Assembly (NCBI RefSeq): GCF_900156315.1
Contig: NZ_FTNI01000039.1
Location: 1 to 64,000 of the forward strand
Direction: 5' to 3'
From: Microbispora rosea
GTDB lineage: Bacteria; Actinomycetota; Actinomycetes; Streptosporangiales; Streptosporangiaceae
DNA: 64,000 nucleotides
Shown one piece after another: positions 29,752-37,777 of this stretch. The stretch's first letter is position 1. Each line of letters opens with the position of its first letter. The notes under the pieces are model-generated. The model had not been told where the DNA came from. It saw only the letters and a list, made by a program, of their open reading frames with translations, and did no database searches. The translations under genes were made by a program, and so were the position numbers.

Positions 29752-30153
29752 ATGCTCGCACGACTGCTGCGACCCAGGCACGAGGCGTCCGCCCACTGCG
29801 ACCTGCCGTGCGGGGTCTACGACCCGGCGCAGGCCCGCATCGAGGCCGAGTCGGTGAAGGCGATCATTAAGAAGTACGCCGACAACGACGACCCGGTCTT
29901 CAGGACCCGCGCGCTGATCATCAAGGAACAGCGGGCCGAGCTGGTCAAGCATCACCTGTGGGTGCTGTGGACCGACTACTTCAAGCCCCCGCACCTGGAG
30001 CAGTACCCCCAGCTTCACCAGCTCTTCTGGGACGCCACGAAGCTCGCCGGCGCCGCCGGCGCCAAGGGCACCGTGGACCCCTCGCTGGCCGACGACCTCC
30101 TCGCGAAGATCGACGAGATCGCCAAGATCTTCTGGGAGACCAAGGCCGCCTGA
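29752..30153 (+). CDS. sodN: Nickel superoxide dismutase
   Basis: A 133-residue NiSOD precursor. The mature protein begins at His15 after EASA: HCDLPCGVYDP is the nickel hook with His1, Cys2 and Cys6 of the mature numbering. The rest is the four-helix bundle (VKAIIKKYADND, KHHLWVLWTDYFKPPHLEQY). The active hexamer disproportionates superoxide in the cytoplasm. AAGGAAGG lies before the ATG. The short shared spacer with sodX (29668-29751) must contain both promoters; an imperfect inverted repeat with TGCTG/CAGCA is visible near 29723-29736 but no Nur site is certain. Confidence 0.96.
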   Translation: MLARLLRPRHEASAHCDLPCGVYDPAQARIEAESVKAIIKKYADNDDPVFRTRALIIKEQRAELVKHHLWVLWTDYFKPPHLEQYPQLHQLFWDATKLAGAAGAKGTVDPSLADDLLAKIDEIAKIFWETKAA

Positions 30154-30167
30154 GCCGCGGAATCTCG

Positions 30168-30200
30168 GGCCCCGCACGGCCTCCACGGTCGCGCGGGGCC
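30168..30200 (+). terminator. Hairpin after sodN
   Basis: GGCCCCGC pairs with GCGGGGCC around a 17-nt loop, 15 bp after the sodN stop. Confidence 0.65.
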
Positions 30201-30366
30201 AGATCATCTCAAGGCCCATACAAACTCCATATTCGGTAGTACGGAATTTACGTGCAGTTACCTCCAAGGATCGCCACAATCAGCGCGTCCAGCCGGGGCA
30301 GCACCGCGCGAGTGGCGGTAAGTTGCAGTCAGCGGCACTCAGCCGGCTGAAGGGGCGAGGAGGAAC

Positions 30367-30792
30367 GTGACCGAGGAAACCGAGACGCCTGCGGTGGATC
30401 TGACCGGGATTCGCGATGCTGTGAGTGTCCGGCTGCCCGCCGTGAGCGCCTACCTGTCCGTGCTGCGCACGGCGACCGCCGGGCTCGCCGCGCGGCTCGA
30501 CTTCACCCTCGATCAGATCGAGGACCTGCGTATCGCCGTCGACGAGGCGTGCGCCATGTTGCTGCGGCACGCCGTGCCCGGAACGGACCTCCTCGCGGAG
30601 TTCGAGCTCACGGGCCAGGAGATGACGGTCCGCGTCGAGGTCAACACGCTCGGCGTGAGCTCGCCCAACCGGGAGGACTTCGCCTGGATGGTGCTGACCG
30701 CGCTGGCCGACGACGTGGACGCCATCTCCGATCACGCGGACCACCTGGCGATCGTGCTGCGTAAGCGCCGGAGCCCGGCGAGGCCGTCGTGA
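30367..30792 (+). CDS. Anti-sigma factor, RsbW/SpoIIAB-type kinase-fold protein
   Basis: A 141-residue GHKL ATP-binding protein. The N-box is LDFTLDQIEDLRIAVDEACA (about 45-64), and the C-terminal G-box is weak (SPNREDFAWMVLTALADDVD). RsbW proteins hold stress or developmental sigma factors and phosphorylate an anti-anti-sigma partner. The next gene, a SigB/SigF-family sigma factor, starts on its stop codon (TGATG), so it is the obvious target. GTG at 30367 has GAGGAGG at 5 bp. No antagonist (STAS) gene is adjacent. The degraded G-box makes kinase activity uncertain. Confidence 0.85.
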   Translation: MTEETETPAVDLTGIRDAVSVRLPAVSAYLSVLRTATAGLAARLDFTLDQIEDLRIAVDEACAMLLRHAVPGTDLLAEFELTGQEMTVRVEVNTLGVSSPNREDFAWMVLTALADDVDAISDHADHLAIVLRKRRSPARPS

Positions 30793-31592
30793 TGACGGAA
30801 AGGACGAGTGCGATGACCTCCGGCGACTCGGCGGTGCCGGACCGCGTACGCGCGCGCACACTCTTCGCCGAGCTGTCGGAGCTCCCGCCGGACGACCCGA
30901 GGCGCCAGCGCATCCGCGACGAGCTGGTCGAGCTCCACCTGCCACTGGTGGAGTACCTGGCCCGCCGCTTCCGCAACCGGGGCGAGTGGCTCGACGATCT
31001 CACGCAGGTCGCCACGATCGGGCTGATCAAGTCGATCGACCGCTTCGACCTCGCACGCGGCGTGGAGTTCTCCACGTACGCCACCCCGACCATCGTCGGC
31101 GAGATCAAACGGCACTTCCGCGACAAGGGCTGGGCGGTCCGCGTGCCGCGCCGGCTGCAGGAGCTGAAGCTCTCGCTCACCAAGGCGATAAGCGAACTCT
31201 CGCAGCGGGAGAGCCGGGCGCCCACGGTCGCCGAGCTCGCCGTCCACCTGGGCATGAGCGAGGAGGAGGTCCTGGAGGGCCTGGAGTCGGCCAACGCCTA
31301 CTCCACCGTGTCGCTCGACGCGCCGGACTCCGGCGACGACGACGCTCCCGCCGTGTCCGACTCGCTCGGCATCGTGGACGAGTCGCTGGAGGGCGTGGAG
31401 TATCGGGAGTCGCTCAAGCCGCTGCTCGAGCGCCTGCCGCCGCGTGAGAAGCGGATCCTGCTGCTGCGTTTCTTCGGCAACATGACGCAGTCGCAGATCG
31501 CGACCGAGCTGGGGATCTCACAGATGCACGTGTCCCGGCTGCTCGCCCGGACGCTGGCCCAGCTCCGCGAGGGCCTCACCGCCGAAGACTGA
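30792..31592 (+). CDS. SigB/SigF-family RNA polymerase sigma factor
   Basis: A 266-residue group 3 sigma-70 factor. Region 2 is at about 45-115 (LVEYLARRFRNRGEWLDDLT, GLIKSIDRFDLARGVEFSTY, TIVGEIKRHFRDKGWAVRVP), region 3 at about 120-190 (RRLQELKLSLTKAISELSQR, HLGMSEEEVLEGLE), and region 4 ends with MTQSQIATELGISQMHVSRL. Coupled to its presumed anti-sigma factor by overlapping stop/start; a GTG at 30789 and an ATG at 30813 (with AAAGGA upstream) are alternative starts. In relatives these sigma factors serve general stress or sporulation; which applies here is unknown. Confidence 0.92.
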   Translation: MTERTSAMTSGDSAVPDRVRARTLFAELSELPPDDPRRQRIRDELVELHLPLVEYLARRFRNRGEWLDDLTQVATIGLIKSIDRFDLARGVEFSTYATPTIVGEIKRHFRDKGWAVRVPRRLQELKLSLTKAISELSQRESRAPTVAELAVHLGMSEEEVLEGLESANAYSTVSLDAPDSGDDDAPAVSDSLGIVDESLEGVEYRESLKPLLERLPPREKRILLLRFFGNMTQSQIATELGISQMHVSRLLARTLAQLREGLTAED

Positions 31593-31693
31593 TCGTCCGG
31601 CCCGGGCGGCCTGGATAGATCAGAGACGGACGACCGCGACGCCGTGCTCCCCCCGGCGGCGCCCGGTCAGTGACCGGTGGCTGTCCCGCGGCT

Positions 31694-31760
31694 TGCCCGG
31701 TGTCGGCCCGCTATCGGCCGCGTGCCTGCCCGGTGTCGGGTCAGTGCCTGCCCGCCGTCC
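31694..31760. repeat. 13-bp direct repeats TGCCCGGTGTCGG
   Basis: Exact copies at 31694-31706 and 31727-31739, with a decayed third (TGCCTGCCCGCCGTC) at 31745-31759, in the spacer between the convergent sigma factor and membrane-protein genes. A minor slippage-type repeat. Confidence 0.5.
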
Positions 31761-31762
31761 GC

Positions 31763-32164
31763 TCAGCGTGCACCGTCTTCGCCCATGAGGGCGTGGGTGG
31801 AGGCCGGCGCGAGCAGCGCGACCAGGGCGATCGCCGCCGCGGTGATGAGAGGGACGCCGAACCCGTACTGCGCGGACTGGATGAGGCTGATCGCCACCGG
31901 AAGCGCGAATATCTGCGTCACCACGGCCGGGCCCCGGCTCCAGCGCAGCACCTGCCACACGCCCCAGGCCACCCAGAGCAGCAGAGCTCCGCCGAGCACG
32001 CCGAATCCGGCCACCGCGATGCTGGTGACCAGGTCGGTGGGTTTGCCGATCACGGTCTCGACGCCGACATATCCGCCCAAGGCGAGGGCGAGCAGGCCTT
32101 CCGCGGCCAGAACGGCGGCGGCCACGGTCAGCGTGGCGGGGCGGCCGACGGAACTGCTGATCAC
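31763..32164 (-). CDS. Small integral membrane protein, unknown
   Basis: A 133-residue hydrophobic protein with four predicted membrane helices (about 9-32, 44-66, 78-97 and 102-122), short loops and an acidic C-terminus (MGEDGAR). GTG at 32164 is the likely start because the frame upstream is proline/arginine-rich. It resembles the many uncharacterised DoxX-sized membrane proteins of actinomycetes; I do not recognise a specific family. Divergent from the lipid kinase gene by 99 bp. Confidence 0.65.
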   Translation of the reverse strand: MISSSVGRPATLTVAAAVLAAEGLLALALGGYVGVETVIGKPTDLVTSIAVAGFGVLGGALLLWVAWGVWQVLRWSRGPAVVTQIFALPVAISLIQSAQYGFGVPLITAAAIALVALLAPASTHALMGEDGAR

Positions 32165-32251
32165 ACCGCCCAACCCTACCCGCAGACACCCGCGCCCCCG
32201 TGGGGGAGGCACCGGAGAGGCATCACTCGGCGCGAGCGGTAAACCGTTCGT

Positions 32252-32257
32252 TAACCT
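32252..32257 (+). promoter_or_regulatory. -10 element TAACCT, leaderless start
   Basis: TAACCT is followed after 6 nt by the ATG at 32264, with no ribosome-binding site. Confidence 0.5.
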
Positions 32258-32263
32258 TCAGGC

Positions 32264-33256
32264 ATGCGGGCACTCCTCCTCGTCAATCCCAAGGCGACCT
32301 CGACGCACCGGCGTACGCGCGACGTGCTGATCCGGGCGCTCGGCGCCGCCGTCGACCTGTCGGTCGAGGAGACCGCCTATCGCGGCCACGCGACCGCGCT
32401 CGCGGCCACCGCGCACGCCAAGGGCTTCGACACGGTGGCGGTCCTCGGCGGCGACGGCACGATCAACGAGACCGTCAACGGCCTGCTGGACGCCCGGCCC
32501 GCCGGCGGCGCGAACGAGCGGCCCGCGCTCATCGTGATCCCCGGGGGCAGCGCCAACGTCTTCGCCCGCGCCCTCGGGCTGCCCAACAACCCGGTCGAGG
32601 CGACCGGCGCCGTCCTGGAGGCGCTGCGCGAAGGACGCCGCAGGACCATCGGTTTGGGACAGGCGATTTGGCACGACGAGGTTTCAGGGCCGGACCCGGG
32701 GGCAGGTGCGCCACCTGACCAGCGAAGGTCTAGATATTTCACATTTTGTGCTGGGCTGGGATACGACGCCGAGGTCGTCCGGGCCGTGGAGGGCCTGCGA
32801 AGCGCGGGGCATCGCGCGCTGCCCGCTCTCTACGTGAACACGACGGTCCGCCACTTCTTCGTGACGGACCGCCGGCGGCCGGCCATCCGGCTGACACGTC
32901 CCGGCCGGCCACCAGAGGATGGGATCTTCATGGCGATCGTGTCCAACACGTCGCCGTGGACGTACGCCGGCACACGTCCGATCAACCCGACGCCGTGGGC
33001 CGGCTTCGAGACGGGGCTCGACATGCTCGGGCTCCGCAGGATGGGCCTGCCGACGGTGCTCGCGCTCGTCCGGCAGATCATCGGTGAGCACCGGGGATTG
33101 CCTCGCGGTAAACACCTCGTTCAGCTGCATGACGAGGCCGAGTTCACGCTCCATGCCTCCCGCCCGGTCGCCTTCCAGCTCGACGGCGACTACCTGGGAG
33201 AACACGAGTGGGTGATCTTCCGCGCTATCCCGGACGCATTACAAGTCCTCGTCTAG
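32264..33256 (+). CDS. Diacylglycerol/lipid kinase family protein
   Basis: A 330-residue DAGK-catalytic-domain protein. VAVLGGDGTINETVNGLL holds the glycine-rich GGDGT nucleotide loop, IPGGSANVFARALGLP the second conserved loop, and FTFCAGLGYDAEVV the third. Family members phosphorylate diacylglycerol, sphingosine-like or undecaprenol-type lipids; the substrate is not evident. Residues about 130-168 (32651-32767) use many A/T-ending codons, unlike the rest of the gene, and include a roughly 20-residue Gly/Pro-rich insertion (HDEVSGPDPGAGAPPDQRRS) absent from typical relatives. It starts leaderless at ATG 32264. Confidence 0.85.
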   Translation: MRALLLVNPKATSTHRRTRDVLIRALGAAVDLSVEETAYRGHATALAATAHAKGFDTVAVLGGDGTINETVNGLLDARPAGGANERPALIVIPGGSANVFARALGLPNNPVEATGAVLEALREGRRRTIGLGQAIWHDEVSGPDPGAGAPPDQRRSRYFTFCAGLGYDAEVVRAVEGLRSAGHRALPALYVNTTVRHFFVTDRRRPAIRLTRPGRPPEDGIFMAIVSNTSPWTYAGTRPINPTPWAGFETGLDMLGLRRMGLPTVLALVRQIIGEHRGLPRGKHLVQLHDEAEFTLHASRPVAFQLDGDYLGEHEWVIFRAIPDALQVLV

Positions 33257-33473
33257 CTTGTTACATGTAGTCATAGTGTGACGCATCCGACAGCCACGAC
33301 GGGCAAAACCTTGTTCCAAACCTCTTGTGTGGTGTTGGAACGGCTGAAAAGCTGAACTACGACGTCGGAACGTAGGACCTTTACGGAGACCACCGCCTCC
33401 GTGAGGAGCCCCGACGATCACGTGAACGAGCCCGGCCCCCATCCCAGGATCCGGGCGATCGTTCGCATCAGCT

Positions 33474-33489
33474 AGTGAAAGAGTTCACA
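33474..33489. promoter_or_regulatory. CRP-type site AGTGAAAGAGTTCACA upstream of whiB1
   Basis: AGTGA-N6-TCACA differs from TGTGA-N6-TCACA at one base and is itself a perfect GTGAA/TTCAC inverted repeat. It lies 54 bp before the WhiB1 start. In Mycobacterium tuberculosis the whiB1 promoter is controlled by CRP (Rv3676), which makes the match meaningful. Confidence 0.65.
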
Positions 33490-33504
33490 AAGTTGACGGC
33501 TAGA

Positions 33505-33521
33505 GGAGCCACGGAGGCTCC
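33505..33521 (+). promoter_or_regulatory. Leader hairpin before whiB1
   Basis: GGAGCC-acgga-GGCTCC lies 22 bp upstream of the WhiB1 start codon and just before its ribosome-binding site. It could shape translation of the short leader. Confidence 0.4.
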
Positions 33522-33543
33522 ACTTTACGAAGGAGTGGAACGC

Positions 33544-33798
33544 ATGGACTGGCGCCACCGCGCTGCCTGCCGTGACGTGGACCCCGAACTGTTCTTCCCG
33601 ATCGGGAACACTGGTCCGGCGCTCATGCAGATCGAAGAGGCCAAGCAGGTATGCCGGCGATGCACGGTCGCCGAGTCCTGTCTCAAGTGGGCCCTCGAGT
33701 CGGGTCAGGACGCCGGAGTCTGGGGCGGGCTCAGCGAGGACGAGCGTCGCGCCCTCAAGCGCCGTACGGCTCGCGCCCGCGCCCGCGCCGCCGTCTGA
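33544..33798 (+). CDS. whiB1: WhiB1/WblE iron-sulfur transcription factor
   Basis: An 84-residue Wbl protein, exactly the usual WhiB1 length. Cysteines 9, 37, 40 and 46 (C-x27-CxxC-x5-C) bind the [4Fe-4S] cluster; GVWGG at 58-62 is the turn motif and the basic tail (RRALKRRTARARARAAV) contacts DNA. WhiB1 proteins bind the principal sigma factor region 4 and are essential, nitric-oxide-sensitive regulators. The start MDWRHRAACRDVDPELFFP is conserved and has AAGGAG at 7-8 bp; the in-frame start 69 bp upstream would not match the family. Confidence 0.95.
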   Translation: MDWRHRAACRDVDPELFFPIGNTGPALMQIEEAKQVCRRCTVAESCLKWALESGQDAGVWGGLSEDERRALKRRTARARARAAV

Positions 33799-33823
33799 CT
33801 CCCCCGCCGCACGCGAACGCCTT

Positions 33824-33851
33824 CGGTGAATGCCAGCGACGGCATTCACCG
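33824..33851. terminator. Hairpin after whiB1
   Basis: CGGTGAATGCC pairs perfectly with GGCATTCACCG around a 6-nt loop, 25 bp after the stop. Confidence 0.8.
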
Positions 33852-33943
33852 GATCGCGGGACCTCGGAGCCCGGCCGGGACGGCCGCGTAGCCTCCCGCC
33901 CACAGGGCCGTCTGTCCACCAACGCATCGCGTCCACTATGGCA

Positions 33944-34006
33944 TCCCCCACACAGGTCTCGCACAGCGGGACCCCCTGTGGGGCCTCCCGCGAACCCTGT
34001 GGGGGA
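33944..34006. terminator. Alternative hairpins built on CCTGTGGGGG
   Basis: TCCCCCACACAGG (33944-33956) can pair with either of two CCTGTGGGG copies (33974-33983 and 33996-34006). It lies just after the histidine kinase gene on the minus strand and probably ends its transcripts. Confidence 0.6.
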
Positions 34007-34024
34007 TCGAAGCCCTCGGGGAGA

Positions 34025-35488
34025 TCAGCCCGACTGCACCGGGATGCTGAGGCTGACCTCGGTGCCCCCGCTGTCTCTCGTGGCCACACCCAGGCGGCCC
34101 GAAAGTTCGCCGACGACCAGCGTACGGACGATCTGAAGACCGAGGCTCCCCGTGGCCTCCAGGTCGAAGTCCTCGGGCAGGCCCTTGCCGTCGTCGGCCA
34201 CGGTGAACTCCAGCCGATCGGCGTCGCGGGAGACGACGATCTGGACGTTTCCGGAGGAGTGGGCGAACCCGTGCTCGACCGCGTTCTGCAGCAACTCGGT
34301 CAGCACCATGGCGATGGGGGTCGCGACCGCGGCGGGCAGCACGCCGAAGCTGCCGACCCGCTTGATCGCCACCTGCGCGACCGCCACCTCCGCCGTCATC
34401 GCGATGACCCGGTCGGCGATGTCGTCGAACTCGACCATCTCCTCCGGCATCTGGGCGAGGATCTCGTGGACGATCGCGATCGAGCCGACCCGCCGTACGG
34501 CCTCGTTCAGCGCCTCCTGGCCCTCCGGGTTGTTCAGCCGGCGCGCCTGGAGCCGCAGCAGCGCTGCCACGGTCTGCAGGTTGTTCTTGACCCGGTGGTG
34601 GATCTCGCGGATCGTCGCGTCCTTGGTGAGCAGTTCCCGCTCGCGCCGCCGCAGCTCGGTCACGTCGCGGATCAGCACCAGCGCGCCGATGCGGCCGCCA
34701 CCGACGATCAGCGGGATCGCCCGTAGCTGCACGACCGTGCCGCCGTTCTCCACCTCGGTCTCCCGGGGGGCCCGCCCGCTGGCGACGAGCATCAGGTCCT
34801 CGTTGATCGGCTCGTCGGAGTAGCACAGGTCGGCGGTCGTCTTCCCCAGGTCCGCCCCCACGAGATCGGCGTGCAGGCCGAGCCTGCGGTAGGCCGACAG
34901 CGCGTTGGGCGAGGCGTAGGTGACCCGCCCGGCCTTGTCCAGGCGGAGCAGGCCGTCGCCCACCCGGGGCGACCTGACCAGGATCGGCTCCTCCTCCGCG
35001 AAGGGGAACCTGCCCTCGGCCACCATCTGCGCCAGATCGGACGCGCTCTGCAGATAGGTCAGCTCCAGCCGGGACGGGGTCCGCGCCGACGACAGATTGG
35101 TCGAGCGCTGGATGACCCCGATGATCGGGCCCTCCTTGTCCCGCCGCACCGGGATCGTCTCCTCGCGCACCGGCACGCCGCTGGACCAGTCGGGGTCGCC
35201 CTCCCTGCAGATGCGGTTCTCGGCCCAGGCCACGTCGATCAGCGGCCGCTCTCCGACGGCGATGGACATGCCCACGACGTCGTCGTGGTAGACGGTGGGA
35301 CCGGTCGTGGGCCGCATCTGGGCCACCGCCACCCACCTCGTGCCGCTCTGATCGGGAACCCACAGTATGAGGTCGGCGAACGACAGGTCGGCGAGCAGCT
35401 GCCAGTCCGAAACCAGCGAGTGGATCCAGTCGACGCCGGCGGAATCGAGTGCGGTGTGGCGCGACACCAGGTCGCTGAGAGTCGGCAC
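34025..35488 (-). CDS. pdtaS: PdtaS-like sensor histidine kinase
   Basis: About 487 residues: GAF-like domain (to about 150), PAS-like domain (about 170-280; DKAGRVTYASPNALSAYRRL), then a HisKA_2 domain with IREIHHRVKNNLQTVAALLR (phosphoacceptor His) and an HATPase domain (VLTELLQNAVEHGF, DDGKGLPEDF). It matches mycobacterial PdtaS, whose partner PdtaR is an RNA-binding ANTAR response regulator encoded elsewhere. No membrane segment. GTG at 35488 was chosen because VPTLSDLVSRH aligns with the family start MSTLGDL; an ATG at 35533 is possible but is closer to the divergent bioF. Confidence 0.85.
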   Translation of the reverse strand: MPTLSDLVSRHTALDSAGVDWIHSLVSDWQLLADLSFADLILWVPDQSGTRWVAVAQMRPTTGPTVYHDDVVGMSIAVGERPLIDVAWAENRICREGDPDWSSGVPVREETIPVRRDKEGPIIGVIQRSTNLSSARTPSRLELTYLQSASDLAQMVAEGRFPFAEEEPILVRSPRVGDGLLRLDKAGRVTYASPNALSAYRRLGLHADLVGADLGKTTADLCYSDEPINEDLMLVASGRAPRETEVENGGTVVQLRAIPLIVGGGRIGALVLIRDVTELRRRERELLTKDATIREIHHRVKNNLQTVAALLRLQARRLNNPEGQEALNEAVRRVGSIAIVHEILAQMPEEMVEFDDIADRVIAMTAEVAVAQVAIKRVGSFGVLPAAVATPIAMVLTELLQNAVEHGFAHSSGNVQIVVSRDADRLEFTVADDGKGLPEDFDLEATGSLGLQIVRTLVVGELSGRLGVATRDSGGTEVSLSIPVQSG

Positions 35489-35556
35489 GACTGCATGATG
35501 CGCCGCTGTCCGGGTCGAAAGCGAATCGACCATCGCCACCTGGCAAGATGCACCTC

Positions 35557-36744
35557 ATGACAGGGCCGTTGGACAGACTACGCGCGGCCGCCGCCGAGCG
35601 CGAGGCGGCCGGCCTGCGCCGCACTCTCCGCCCGCGCACGCCCGGCCACGACGGCCTGCTCGACCTGGCCTCCAACGACTACCTGGGGCTCTCGCGGGAC
35701 GAGCGGCTCGTGGAGGCGGCCGTACGGGCGACCCGGGAGTGGGGGGCGGGCTCCACGGGCTCACGTCTGGTCACCGGCTCCACCCGGCTCCACGCCGAGC
35801 TGGAGGACCGGCTCGCCGCGTTCACCGGAGCGGCCGGGGCCCTGGTGTTCTCCTCGGGCTACCTCGCCAACCTCGCCGCTGTCGCCGCCCTCGGGCGGGG
35901 CGGCCTGATCGTCTCGGACGCCGGCAACCACGCCTCGATCGTGGACGCCTGCCGGCTGTCGCGGTCGCGGGTCGTGGTCACCCCGCACGGCGACGCGGAG
36001 GCGGTGGACAAGGCCCTGGCCGAGCGTGCCGAGGAGCACGCACTCGTCGTCACCGACGCCGTCTTCTCCGTCGACGGCGACCTCGCCCCGCTGCGCGCCC
36101 TGCACGAGGCGGCCGTACGGCACGGCGCGCTGCTGGTGGTGGACGAGGCCCACGCGCTCGGCGTGGTGGGCGACCACGGCAGGGGCGCCGTGCACGCGGC
36201 GGGCCTCGCCGGCCGCGCGGACATTGTGAGAACCGTCACGTTGTCGAAGTCCCTGGGTTCCCAGGGCGGCGCCGTCCTGGGCGCCCCCGAGGTGATCGGC
36301 ACGCTCGTGGACACCGGCCGGTCGTTCATCTTCGACACCGGCCTCGCACCGGCCTGCGCCGGTGCCGCCCTGGCCGCTCTCGATATCCTTGAGAGCACCG
36401 CTGACCTGCCCGTACGCGCTCGGCTGAGAGCCGGGGAACTGGCCGCGACGGCCCGCGAGCTCGGCCTGGAGACGGCCGATCCGGCGGCCGCCGTCGTGCC
36501 GGTCGTGCTCGGCTCGCCCACGCTCGCCCTGTCAGCGGGAGCCCTGTGTGCGGAACTGGGGGTTCGCGTGGGATGCTTCCGCCCACCATCGGTGCCTCGT
36601 GGCCGGTCCTGTCTGCGGTTGACCGCGAGGGCCGATTTGAGGTCCGATGATCTCGCGGTGGTCCGGGGTGCGCTCACCGCTGTGGCCGAGTTGACGATGT
36701 TGCCTGAGTTGGGCGATGTGGCCGAGTTGAGGGTGGACAGGTGA
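35557..36744 (+). CDS. bioF: 8-amino-7-oxononanoate synthase
   Basis: A 395-residue PLP-dependent alpha-oxoamine synthase. [12 protein letters not shown] at the N-terminus, [12 protein letters not shown], the histidine in [14 protein letters not shown], the aspartate of [12 protein letters not shown] and the PLP lysine in [13 protein letters not shown] are all present. It condenses pimeloyl-ACP/CoA with alanine, the first committed biotin step. ATG at 35557 follows a CAAGAT (35545-35550) by 6 nt and may be leaderless; ATG at 35548 is the alternative. Its TGA overlaps the GTG of the GntR gene, so the two are translated together. C-terminal codons are less G/C-biased than the rest. Confidence 0.93.
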   Translation: MTGPLDRLRAAAAEREAAGLRRTLRPRTPGHDGLLDLASNDYLGLSRDERLVEAAVRATREWGAGSTGSRLVTGSTRLHAELEDRLAAFTGAAGALVFSSGYLANLAAVAALGRGGLIVSDAGNHASIVDACRLSRSRVVVTPHGDAEAVDKALAERAEEHALVVTDAVFSVDGDLAPLRALHEAAVRHGALLVVDEAHALGVVGDHGRGAVHAAGLAGRADIVRTVTLSKSLGSQGGAVLGAPEVIGTLVDTGRSFIFDTGLAPACAGAALAALDILESTADLPVRARLRAGELAATARELGLETADPAAAVVPVVLGSPTLALSAGALCAELGVRVGCFRPPSVPRGRSCLRLTARADLRSDDLAVVRGALTAVAELTMLPELGDVAELRVDR

Positions 36745-37469
36745 CGGAGCACAGCGAGGACTCTCCCCGGGTTCCGAAGTACTACGACGTGAAGCGCAGT
36801 CTTCTGGAGCTCACCAAGAGCCTGCCCGCGGGCAGCGCGCTCCCGCCCGAGCGCGCCCTGGCGGTGCGCTTCGAGACATCCCGGACGACGGTCCGGCAGG
36901 CGCTGTCGGAGCTCGTGGTCGAGGGGAGGCTGCTGCGCATCCAGGGCAAGGGCACGTTCGTGGCCCAGCCCAAGGTCGCCCAGGTCCTGCAGCTCACCTC
37001 CTACACCGGTGACCTGCGCACGGTCGGCCTGGAGCCGGACACCAAGATCCTCGACATCAGCTACATCACGGCCGACGAGGCGCTCGGGCGGCGGCTGGCC
37101 GTCAACCCCGGCAGCCGGGTCCTGCGGATCCACCGCCTGCGCCTGGCCAACGGCGAGCCGATGTCCATCGACACCACGCACCTGTCCGCCCGCCGGTTCC
37201 CCCGCCTGCGGCGCGAGCTGGAGGTGCACTCCTCGCTGTACGAGACGCTGCACAACGCCTACAACGTGCGGCTGACCGACGCCGAGGAGGTAATAGAGAC
37301 CGTCCTCGCCACGCCGTACGACGCGCAGGTGCTGGGCGTGGACGTCGGCCTGCCCATGCTGCTGCTGACCCGGCACGCCTTCGACGCCGACGGCAACCCC
37401 GTCGAGTACGCCCAGTCGCTCTACCGCGGCGACCGCTACAAGTTCGTCACCCGCCTCCGCCGCCCCTGA
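36741..37469 (+). CDS. DasR-like GntR/HutC regulator
   Basis: A 242-residue GntR-family protein: winged helix at about 14-80 ([49 protein letters not shown]) and a UTRA effector domain at about 88-238. The sequence runs parallel to Streptomyces DasR ([36 protein letters not shown]), the global repressor relieved by glucosamine 6-phosphate. No typical DasR site (AGTGGTCTAGACCACT-like) was seen in the window. It is coupled to bioF by a GTGA overlap, an unusual setting for a DasR homologue, so either it links biotin supply to aminosugar status or it has another ligand. Confidence 0.85.
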   Translation: MTEHSEDSPRVPKYYDVKRSLLELTKSLPAGSALPPERALAVRFETSRTTVRQALSELVVEGRLLRIQGKGTFVAQPKVAQVLQLTSYTGDLRTVGLEPDTKILDISYITADEALGRRLAVNPGSRVLRIHRLRLANGEPMSIDTTHLSARRFPRLRRELEVHSSLYETLHNAYNVRLTDAEEVIETVLATPYDAQVLGVDVGLPMLLLTRHAFDADGNPVEYAQSLYRGDRYKFVTRLRRP

Positions 37470-37486
37470 CCCCCACCCCCGCCCCA

Positions 37487-37732
37487 CCCCCGTGATCATG
37501 TAATTTGTCGCAGCGCCCACATGTGACCTGCGGATTCACCATTCGTGATCTTGCAGAACAACGCCGGCCGCACGCCTGACCAGGCCATACGCCGTTCGTG
37601 ATCAGGCAATTGCGTGATCACGAACGATGAACCGGCAGGCAGGCGGGATTTTCGGCCGATCTGTGCAAGATCACGAAAGGTGTCCGCGCAGGCCAGCGGC
37701 ACCACGTGGAACAAATTACAAGATCACGGGGG
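37487..37732. repeat. 246-bp palindromic element with 53-bp periodicity
   Basis: The outer 22-bp arms (37487-37508 and 37711-37732) are inverted repeats with one mismatch; a second pair TTCGTGATCTTGCA (37542-37555 and 37664-37677) and a central pair CGTTCGTGATC (37593-37603 and 37616-37626) are perfect. All three share one axis at 37609.5. CGTGATC recurs at 37491, 37544 and 37597, exactly 53 bp apart, and its complement at 37616, 37669 and 37722, again 53 bp apart. The first two 53-bp units agree at 31 of 53 positions. The element fills the gap between the DasR-like gene and bioD and is AT-richer than its surroundings. Candidates are a MITE-like or REP-like element or a structured RNA. Confidence 0.85.
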
Positions 37733-37777
37733 GTGTCGGGTGGTTCGGTGAGCGGGGGGCGTTCTACTCTGCGGGGC

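Noticed and set aside
37496-37714. Minus-strand 72-codon frame inside the palindromic element
   Set aside because: It simply spans the symmetric element, lacks the G/C-ending codon bias of real genes here, and has no ribosome-binding site.
37487-37732. CRISPR-like array (regular 53-bp spacing)
   Set aside because: Only three units per arm, the repeated core is 7-14 bp, spacers resemble each other, the arms are mirrored, and no cas genes are near.
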